Assembly: GCA_934153655.1 (NCBI GenBank)
Contig: CAKPFH010000054.1
Location: forward strand, 1 to 6,877
Source: an uncultured Bacilli bacterium
GTDB lineage: Bacteria > Bacillota_I > Bacilli_A > RF39 > UBA660
Direction of reading: 5' to 3'
Length of the DNA: 6,877 nt
The notes beneath the pieces were generated by a model. It worked only from the letters and a program-made list of their open reading frames with translations, was not told the origin of the DNA and made no database searches. This document shows positions 1-4,942 of the stretch, one piece after another. The position numbers and the translations under genes are program-made. Position 1 is the stretch's first letter. Each line of letters starts with the position of its first letter.

Positions 1-848
1 TCAATCAAAGTTTTTTCATTTGCTTTTATTTCTTCTTCTCTTAAATTTAAATTGTCTTTATTATTTATTTTTAGATAACTTACTTTTTTAGTAGTTACTC
101 CTTCTTGATAGTTTTGATTATCTAAACTATAATACATTTTTAAATTATCATCTATTATATAACCTTTGGTAAGTAAATTAGTAGTTGAATCATAGATAAA
201 GATATTTGAATCTCCATTTATATAGAAAATTCTTCCAATATATCCAGGATTTCTTGTTATCGTTAAATTAATATCACTGGAATTGATATAAGAAGTTTGA
301 AAAAAGCCTCCTTTTAAATATGCCACTGTTCCTTTGATAGTCGAACTATTTACATACAAATCTCCATCAAAAACTCGAAATCCTTGTGATTTACAATTCA
401 AAGTTAAATAAGATCCATTTATGGTTATAAAATCACCTGGATCACTTGCTAAGAAACCTACATCTTCGCAATTAACAGTAATAGTTGCATTATTAACAAT
501 AATTTGTTTTCCATCTATTCCTCTATTAACGCTAGTTATTTCTAACGTAGCATTTTCACTACCATAAATTTTAAGATTTTTACATTTAATAGCTTCAGGT
601 GATTTCATATTATTAATTTTATTAACACCTTTTAATTTAATAGTTAAATTATCATCTATTTTAATTGTTTCTAAAGTAGCATTTTCAAGAGTTAAAATAT
701 TGTCTTGAGGATTATAAGTTAATCCCTCAAGTCTTAAAATCTCTGAATTTGCAACTTGGTAAACTTTATCATTTATATTTATTTTGTCTGCTAAAGGACT
801 AATAAATATTGTTAAAAAACACGTTAAACCTAATATTATTTTTTTCAT
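1..848 (-). CDS. Secreted beta-solenoid-like protein, partial (C-terminus outside window)
   Basis: The reading frame opens with ATG at 848-846 and stays open to the window edge, giving 282 complete residues without a stop. An AAAGGA ribosome binding site lies 5 nt upstream of the ATG. Residues 1-20 are a clear signal peptide (MKKIILGLTCFLTIFISPLA) with likely cleavage after SPLA, so the product is exported. The mature part is rich in short beta-strand units with N, T, I and L, such as ILTLENATL (51-59), NLTIKLKGVNKI (67-78), ATITVNC (121-127) and SYLTLNC (146-152). These look like rungs of a parallel beta-helix and resemble the carbohydrate-binding beta-helix proteins (Cthe_2159-like) found in many Bacillota. 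Residues about 235-282 are more charged and may start another domain. No catalytic motif is visible. The gene has its own promoter with an operator-like palindrome. Export is well supported; the fold is inference from strand pattern, and the ligand is unknown. Confidence 0.85.
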   Translation of the reverse strand, partial: MKKIILGLTCFLTIFISPLADKININDKVYQVANSEILRLEGLTYNPQDNILTLENATLETIKIDDNLTIKLKGVNKINNMKSPEAIKCKNLKIYGSENATLEITSVNRGIDGKQIIVNNATITVNCEDVGFLASDPGDFITINGSYLTLNCKSQGFRVFDGDLYVNSSTIKGTVAYLKGGFFQTSYINSSDINLTITRNPGYIGRIFYINGDSNIFIYDSTTNLLTKGYIIDDNLKMYYSLDNQNYQEGVTTKKVSYLKINNKDNLNLREEEIKANEKTLI

Positions 849-861
849 ACACATCCTTTCT

Positions 862-873
862 TCAACCGGTTGA
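862..873. promoter_or_regulatory. Perfect palindrome TCAACCGGTTGA, putative repressor operator
   Basis: The 12-bp sequence is identical on both strands, and the next base pair on each side is also compatible with it (A...A on one strand, T...T on the other). It sits immediately downstream of the predicted transcription start of the gene at 1-848. The AACCGGTT core with a central CpG is typical of operators of LacI/GalR-family repressors, many of which respond to sugars. The position fits steric repression. No LacI-type regulator gene lies in this window, so the cognate protein is unknown. Confidence 0.6.
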
Positions 874-880
874 TAACTAC

Positions 881-909
881 ATCCTACTACAAGTTCTCTT
901 TAATGTCAA
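881..909 (-). promoter_or_regulatory. Sigma-A type promoter of the secreted beta-rich protein
   Basis: On the minus strand a perfect -35 TTGACA (909-904) is followed after exactly 17 nt by TAGGAT (886-881), a 4/6 match to the -10 consensus. Transcription would start near 874, giving a leader of about 25 nt before the ATG at 848. The -35 lies inside an inverted repeat, and a 12-bp palindrome begins right at the predicted start. This suggests a strong promoter that is held down by a repressor. Confidence 0.75.
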
Positions 910-927
910 CTTTTGTAAATTGACATT
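902..927. repeat. 26-bp inverted repeat AATGTCAA-N10-TTGACATT over the -35 box
   Basis: Two exact 8-bp arms (902-909 and 920-927) are separated by 10 nt. The left arm contains the -35 hexamer of the minus-strand promoter. The arrangement could be a dimer binding site for an activator or repressor, or may simply reflect two TTGACA-like words facing each other. No gene uses the plus-strand TTGACA. Confidence 0.45.
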
Positions 928-945
928 TTGTAGACATTTTTGGCT

Positions 946-960
946 CAAATTTGAAATTTG
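946..960. repeat. 15-bp odd palindrome CAAATTTGAAATTTG
   Basis: The sequence reads as the same palindrome on both strands apart from its central base. It lies about 40 bp upstream of the -35 of the secreted-protein promoter, inside phased A and T tracts. It may act as an upstream AT-rich promoter element or a weak protein site. In DNA this AT-rich it may also be chance. Confidence 0.25.
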
Positions 961-992
961 TTTTTTTCTTAGGCTTAAATCTTTTATTTATG

Positions 993-1020
993 AAAAAAAA
1001 GAAATGAATTTTGGTATTTC
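993..1020 (-). terminator. Weak candidate terminator after the pilin gene
   Basis: Downstream of the pilin stop, the minus strand has GAAAT (1020-1016), a 10-nt loop, ATTTC (1005-1001), then eight T residues (1000-993). The stem is short and has one GC pair at its base, so termination may be inefficient. The rest of the 849-1077 gap is AT-rich, and beyond the promoter and palindromes I see no gene in it. Confidence 0.35.
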
Positions 1021-1077
1021 ATCTCTTTAATTTTTTAAATTTTAAAAATAAATTTTTTTTAACTTCAATTTGTTATT

Positions 1078-1521
1078 TTAATTATCAACTACTACTTCTA
1101 TACCAGTTAAATTAGAACTATCTATACAATTTGAAGTAGTTTTATCTTTTATACTTCTTTTACTTCCAACAACTTTAATACAATATTTAAAAGAATTATT
1201 ACTAAATGTTACTTTAACATATGTATTATTAAGATCAAAAGATCCCCCATCAGCATCACTTGGAAATTCATCTTTTTGATTTAAGGTTGTAAAAGCATAA
1301 GTTTTTCCTGAACTTTTAGCTAAATTTCTATCATCTTTATTACTAGCAATTAATTCACTTGCTTTGGCAACCATTCGTTTTGCATCCATTAAAAAGGAAT
1401 TTTTTTTATTATTATTAATAGTTGATAATACATTAGGTACAGCAATCATGGTTAAAATACCAAGAACTGTTATAACTGCTAATAATTCAACTAAAGTAAA
1501 ACCCTTATTCTTATTTTTCAT
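1078..1521 (-). CDS. Type IV pilin-like protein (prepilin N-terminal methylation motif)
   Basis: This 147-residue protein starts with a classic prepilin leader, MKNKNKG followed by FTLVELLAVITVLGILTMIA. Prepilin peptidase would cut after G7, leaving Phe1 and the conserved Glu at mature position 5 (E12), followed by one hydrophobic helix of about 20 residues. The globular part ends with two cysteines, C114 and C132, that could close a disulfide loop like the D-region of type IV pilins. This fits a ComGC-like or type II secretion/type IV pilus pseudopilin, acting at the cell surface in DNA uptake, adhesion or secretion. The start lies inside rnc, overlapping its end by 11 nt, and no Shine-Dalgarno is evident before it. 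Translation therefore probably depends on coupling to rnc. No assembly ATPase, peptidase or platform gene is nearby, so the exact role cannot be named. Confidence 0.9.
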   Translation of the reverse strand: MKNKNKGFTLVELLAVITVLGILTMIAVPNVLSTINNNKKNSFLMDAKRMVAKASELIASNKDDRNLAKSSGKTYAFTTLNQKDEFPSDADGGSFDLNNTYVKVTFSNNSFKYCIKVVGSKRSIKDKTTSNCIDSSNLTGIEVVVDN

Positions 1522-2182
1522 TTTTTATTATGGCTAGTTTTGTTAAAGCAACTCTTGCTGCTTCTCTTTCAGCTTCTTTCTTGCTACTAGCTATCCCCTT
1601 TCCATAAATTACATTATCGATTTTAACAACAACTGTAAAAGTTTTATCATGAGGTGGTCCTTCTTCTTGAATTGTTTCATATGAGAAAGATTTCTTTTCT
1701 GTTTGCAAAGCTTCTTGTAAAGTTGATTTATAATCATTAAAGAAAGTGATATTAGGATCTTTAATAAATGGAACAATTATTTCTAAAATAACTTCTTTGG
1801 CTTTTAAATAACCTTCTTCTAAATAAACAACAGCCATGATTGATTCAAAAATATCAGCAACAATAGCTTTTTTAATATTTCCAACCTCACCATTTCCAAC
1901 CTTAATATATTTTATAAGATCCAAACTTTTCATATATTCATAATTAGCATTTTCACAAACATAACTAGCACGAACCTTAGTCATTTCTCCTTCAGTTTCT
2001 TGATAATTATTATATAAATAATCACTTACAACAAGCTCTAAAACGGCATCTCCTAAAAATTCTAATCTTTCATAATCACTTTTTAAATTATGTTCATTTA
2101 CAAAAGAAGAATGTGAAAGAGCTGTTTCATATAACTTTCTATTTTTAGGTACTATATTAAATTTTTTAAAGAATTCATCCAT
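1511..2182 (-). CDS. rnc: Ribonuclease III
   Basis: This 223-residue protein matches bacterial RNase III in length and domain order. The catalytic RIIID domain spans about 5-135 and carries the signature ERLEFLGDAVLEL (38-50). The metal-binding acids expected from the E. coli enzyme are present: E38, E41, D45, E64, D110 and E113. A double-stranded RNA-binding domain follows at about 148-217, ending in the KKEAEREAARVAL helix. The enzyme cuts double-stranded RNA in rRNA precursors and in some mRNAs and antisense pairs. The start at 2182 is supported by AAGGA 9 nt upstream and by a well-placed promoter. In many Bacillota rnc is followed by smc; here it is followed by a pilin gene that overlaps its last codons, which is not the usual neighbourhood. 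Confidence 0.97.
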   Translation of the reverse strand: MDEFFKKFNIVPKNRKLYETALSHSSFVNEHNLKSDYERLEFLGDAVLELVVSDYLYNNYQETEGEMTKVRASYVCENANYEYMKSLDLIKYIKVGNGEVGNIKKAIVADIFESIMAVVYLEEGYLKAKEVILEIIVPFIKDPNITFFNDYKSTLQEALQTEKKSFSYETIQEEGPPHDKTFTVVVKIDNVIYGKGIASSKKEAEREAARVALTKLAIIKNEK

Positions 2183-2205
2183 TTCAAGTCTTCCTTTCTT
2201 CTTAG

Positions 2206-2234
2206 ATTATAACATTTTTTAAAAAAAATGTATA
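2206..2234 (-). promoter_or_regulatory. Extended -10 promoter of rnc-pilin
   Basis: On the minus strand, TATACA (2234-2229) and a perfect TATAAT (2211-2206) are separated by 17 nt. A TG dinucleotide one base before the -10 makes it an extended -10. The predicted start near 2199 gives a leader of roughly 17 nt with the AAGGA site at 2196-2192. Confidence 0.65.
2212..2231. repeat. AT-rich inverted repeat inside the rnc promoter spacer
   Basis: ACATTTTTT (2212-2220) is repeated inverted as AAAAAATGT (2223-2231) with only two bases between. It fills most of the spacer between the rnc -35 and -10 boxes. It could bend DNA or bind a regulator, but homopolymer tracts of this type are common in such AT-rich DNA. 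Confidence 0.3.
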
Positions 2235-2241
2235 TTTAAAC

Positions 2242-2270
2242 TTGTTAATATTTTAAAATAATAGTAAAAT
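2242..2270 (+). promoter_or_regulatory. Promoter of the ZnuA-like lipoprotein gene
   Basis: TTGTTA (2242-2247) and TAAAAT (2265-2270) are separated by 17 nt and match the sigma-A consensus at 4/6 and 5/6. The predicted start is near 2277, so the leader would be only about 10 nt. The AGGTG ribosome binding site (2277-2281) would then lie at its very 5' end. The promoter is divergent from that of rnc. Confidence 0.5.
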
Positions 2271-2286
2271 AGTACTAGGTGTTGAT

Positions 2287-3162
2287 ATGAAAATTAAAAA
2301 AATAAGTTTATTCTTACTAATATTATTTACTTTAAGTGGTTGTTCTTTATTTAAACGTGATACTATGGAAAATATTAATATTGCAACAACTAATTATGCA
2401 ATTGAATATATTACAAATGCTTTATATGGAGATAATTCTTTAGTTGTTTCAATTTATCCAGATGGAGTTGATATTGATAACTATAATTTAACTGATAAAC
2501 AAATAAAAGATTATAGTAAAAAAGATTTATTTATTTATATGGGTTCTACTAATGATTCTGATATAGCTGTTACCTTATTAAATCAAAACAAAAAAATTAA
2601 AATAATAGATGCTACTTTTGGAATGGAATATAAAAATACTAAAGATGAACTTTGGTTAAACCCTTCTAATCTTTTAAGACAAGCTCAAAATATAAAAAAT
2701 GGTTTAAGTGAATATATAACTAGTACTTATTTACTTAAAAAAATAGATGCTAACTATTTAGATTTAAAAGTTAATTTATCAAGTCTTGATGCTGAATATA
2801 AAACTTCTATTGAAAATAGTAATTTTAATACCATTGTTGTTAATAGTGATAATCTTTTATTCTTAGAAAAATATAATTTAAAAGTTATTTCTCTTGATAG
2901 TAATAATGAAAATTATGAAAAGAACTTAGCTTTATTTAAAAGTTATATTAGAAATGAAACTATTAAATATTTTTATACTTATGAAAATACTTTAAATAGT
3001 GAGGAAGTTAATAAAATAATTGAAGAAAACAAAATAGAAAGTTTAAATATTAAAAATTTAAAAAATATAACTGATGAAGAAAGAGAAAACGGAGAAAATT
3101 ATTTAACTATTATGTATAAGAACCTAGAAGAAATTAAAAAAGAATTATATAAAGCTATTTAA
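2287..3162 (+). CDS. ZnuA/TroA-like solute-binding lipoprotein without histidines
   Basis: This 291-residue protein has a lipoprotein signal, a hydrophobic stretch ending in the lipobox LSGC with C19 as the lipid-bearing residue. It should therefore be anchored outside the membrane. The body follows the pattern of zinc/manganese ABC transporter binding proteins. It has an N-terminal lobe with IATTNYAIEYI (32-42) and DGVDIDNYNLTDKQI (59-73), a WLNP segment (123-126) in the slot of the family's HxWLxP, a central linker helix at about 145-175, and a C-terminal lobe ending YLTIMYKNLEEIKKEL (272-287). The protein contains no histidine. The four metal-ligand positions of PsaA-type proteins align by eye with D64, E121, D188 and N260. 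The fold is likely conserved, but the ligand may differ or be lost. No permease or ATPase gene lies nearby, so it may serve a remote transporter. AGGTG lies 5 nt before the ATG. Confidence 0.8.
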   Translation: MKIKKISLFLLILFTLSGCSLFKRDTMENINIATTNYAIEYITNALYGDNSLVVSIYPDGVDIDNYNLTDKQIKDYSKKDLFIYMGSTNDSDIAVTLLNQNKKIKIIDATFGMEYKNTKDELWLNPSNLLRQAQNIKNGLSEYITSTYLLKKIDANYLDLKVNLSSLDAEYKTSIENSNFNTIVVNSDNLLFLEKYNLKVISLDSNNENYEKNLALFKSYIRNETIKYFYTYENTLNSEEVNKIIEENKIESLNIKNLKNITDEERENGENYLTIMYKNLEEIKKELYKAI

Positions 3163-3171
3163 AAAGTAAGT

Positions 3172-3207
3172 AAAAAACTAAGAAATTTAAAAGATCTTAG
3201 TTTTTTT
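3172..3207 (+). terminator. Strong terminator after the lipoprotein gene, probably bidirectional
   Basis: A 12-bp stem (3172-3183 with 3195-3206) has an 11-nt loop and is followed on the plus strand by a T run (3201-3207). Its core is AACTAAGA paired with TCTTAGTT. The A run at its left makes the minus-strand reading also end in T residues, so it could stop transcripts from both convergent units. Confidence 0.85.
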
Positions 3208-3229
3208 ATTATTTTAATATAAAAGTATT

Positions 3230-3251
3230 AAAAAAACTACTTTTTAGTAGT
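3230..3251 (-). terminator. Terminator of the argS operon
   Basis: On the minus strand ACTAC (3251-3247), a 6-nt loop and GTAGT (3240-3236) form a short hairpin, with seven T residues from 3236 down to 3230. It follows the stop codon of the small membrane protein by about 9 nt. It would be the first stop for operon transcripts, with the longer hairpin at 3172-3207 behind it. Confidence 0.7.
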
Positions 3252-3259
3252 CTTAATAA

Positions 3260-3664
3260 TTATTTTTTTATTAATTCCCTTTCTTTTTCTTCTAAAGCAT
3301 CATCTAATATTCTTTTTCTTTTTAAATTCTTAATATATATTTTTAAAACATAAGTTAAAAATATAGTTGGAATTATTGGTAATATTAATAAAACTATAAA
3401 CATTAATATATTATTTTGAATTACATTAGCTTCACTTAATATTTGAATAGTTGCTATACTATAACCTAGTAATAAACAAAAAAGTAAAGAACAAAATAAA
3501 ACTCCAAGAGTACTATAAACATAATCTACAACATAATTATAATAATATGTTCCTTTTTTCTTACGATAAAGAAAATTAAAAACAAAATAGATTAATAAGA
3601 TAATAAGAATTGGAATAACAACATAGTACCAAACTTCAGCAGGAATATAAAAATATTTTAACAT
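3260..3664 (-). CDS. Small three-helix membrane protein, function unknown
   Basis: I do not recognise this 134-residue protein. It has three hydrophobic segments at about 12-33, 51-73 and 84-109. A lysine/arginine-rich stretch (RKKK, 34-37) follows the first, which by the positive-inside rule suggests an outside N-terminus. The charged tail 110-134 (KRKRILDDALEEKERELIKK) looks like a short amphipathic or coiled-coil helix, which would lie in the cytoplasm. The start is supported by AGGTGATC at 3674-3667, a seven- to eight-base match to the 16S 3' end, placed so that the AGG core is 7 nt from the ATG. It is the last gene of the argS operon, 51 nt after the glycoside hydrolase gene. Beyond co-transcription there is no evidence for a shared function. 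Confidence 0.8.
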   Translation of the reverse strand: MLKYFYIPAEVWYYVVIPILIILLIYFVFNFLYRKKKGTYYYNYVVDYVYSTLGVLFCSLLFCLLLGYSIATIQILSEANVIQNNILMFIVLLILPIIPTIFLTYVLKIYIKNLKRKRILDDALEEKERELIKK

Positions 3665-3715
3665 ATGATCACCTATATTAATAATAACACATTAATTAAT
3701 TTTTTTCTAGATTTT

Positions 3716-4894
3716 TTAATTATTATTTTTAAGTTTTTCTATTTCTTCGAAACTTTTTTCATTTATAAGATTTTTATTAAATAAAAAATCATATCTAAAT
3801 AAAACATAACCATGATATTTTTCTAAAGTTTTAGCATAGTTTATTTGTCTATTAATTATATAAGAGTTATCAAGCCATTCATTTATACCAGTTCCTGCCA
3901 TATTATCTAAAGTACCTACTTTATAAAAAGCTAAAACTGGTACTATTTTACTATTATTTTTAATTAAATCATGCCATTCATTTAAAGTATTTATAAATGG
4001 TTTATATCGATTATTAAAACCATAATAAACTTGAGGTAAGATTAAATCAACATAATTATCATCAAGAAGCCAAGTTTTAATATCAGCAAAATGATAAACA
4101 TAATTATTATTTATATTACCATCAGGAGCAATACTAAATATTAAATTAGAATTATAATCTTTAATTAGTTTATAAACATTTTTAATTAAAGAATTTATAA
4201 TATTAAGTCTATAGTCTTTTAAAGAAATATCAACATTATTCTTAGTTTTATATTCATTATAGTTTTCTAAATCAATTGTATTATCTGGATAGAAATAATC
4301 ATCAAAATGAATTCCTGCTATATCATAATTAGAAATTAATTCATAGACTTGTTTTAATATTAAAGAAGTAACGTAAGAAGATGCTGGGTTATAATAAATA
4401 CCATTATTAGTTATTTTAACACTATTGGTATTTAAAAGTGTATAAGCTGGATTATCTTTACTAAGTAAATTTATATCATTTGTTAAACTTATACGATAAG
4501 GATTTATCCAAGCATGAACTTTTATCTTTCTTTTTTTACTTTCTTTTAGAAAATATTCTAAATAATCCATACCAGGATTTTTACCTTCAACACCAGATAA
4601 AGTATAAGAATAAGGAAATATTTTAGAATTATAAATACTATCTGAAAACGGGGATACATGTAAAAAAATGGTATTAATATTAATACTTTGTAAATTATCT
4701 AACATTTTATTAATATAAGCTTTATTAATTGCTAAAGAATTATCTTTAAAATAAGTTAAATATTCTAAGTATGATATATAAACACCTCTTATTTCTAAAT
4801 CAGGAGAATTTTCTACATATTTATTAGATATTATTAAAGCATCTCCTGTTAAAAATATTAAAAAGATTAAAAAAAAGACAAATATTTTTTTCAT
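3716..4894 (-). CDS. GHL10/DUF187-type glycoside hydrolase, membrane-anchored or secreted
   Basis: This 392-residue protein begins with a hydrophobic segment (about 4-23) after MKK, which is a signal peptide or uncleaved anchor, so the enzyme acts outside the membrane. The rest matches the family 10-like glycosyl hydrolase group (GHL10, DUF187, YngK-like) with a TIM-barrel layout. It has EIRGVYISYLEYL (34-46) at strand 1, NTIFLHVSPFSDS (74-86), the HAWINPYR motif (127-134), GIHFDDYFYP (194-203) with acidic D198 and D199, SIAPDG (254-259), and ILPQVYYGF (285-293) near the end of the barrel. E. coli DigH of this group cleaves glycan strands stripped of their peptides, so cell-wall glycan turnover is a reasonable guess, though the substrate is not proved by sequence. 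The gene follows argS by 48 nt. The start has GTGATC just upstream, an extended match to the 16S 3' end. Confidence 0.88.
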   Translation of the reverse strand: MKKIFVFFLIFLIFLTGDALIISNKYVENSPDLEIRGVYISYLEYLTYFKDNSLAINKAYINKMLDNLQSININTIFLHVSPFSDSIYNSKIFPYSYTLSGVEGKNPGMDYLEYFLKESKKRKIKVHAWINPYRISLTNDINLLSKDNPAYTLLNTNSVKITNNGIYYNPASSYVTSLILKQVYELISNYDIAGIHFDDYFYPDNTIDLENYNEYKTKNNVDISLKDYRLNIINSLIKNVYKLIKDYNSNLIFSIAPDGNINNNYVYHFADIKTWLLDDNYVDLILPQVYYGFNNRYKPFINTLNEWHDLIKNNSKIVPVLAFYKVGTLDNMAGTGINEWLDNSYIINRQINYAKTLEKYHGYVLFRYDFLFNKNLINEKSFEEIEKLKNNN

Positions 4895-4942
4895 AGGATC
4901 ACGATTCTATTTTAAAAAATATCTTTGTCTTTATTTGTCGAA

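Noticed and set aside
920..948. Plus-strand promoter from the second TTGACA
   Set aside because: At 17 nt spacing the -10 position reads GCTCAA, which is not a -10 box, and no plus-strand gene follows.
809..1030. Plus-strand open frame of 73 codons
   Set aside because: It overlaps the start, promoter and operator of the minus-strand secreted-protein gene. It has no ribosome binding site and gives a Phe/Leu-rich low-complexity product, as expected from AT-rich non-coding DNA.
1031..1077. Possible small gene or RNA in the A/T tract after the pilin gene
   Set aside because: It is only homopolymer-rich sequence with no start plus ribosome binding site and no GC-containing stem.
3163..3259. CRISPR-like or mobile-element inverted repeats between the convergent genes
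   Set aside because: The two hairpins are ordinary intrinsic terminators with adjacent T runs; there is no repeat-spacer periodicity or target duplication.
4895..4942. Internal promoter before the glycoside hydrolase gene
   Set aside because: TCGACA-like and TAAAAT-like hexamers are present, but the spacing is about 21 nt, outside the working range.
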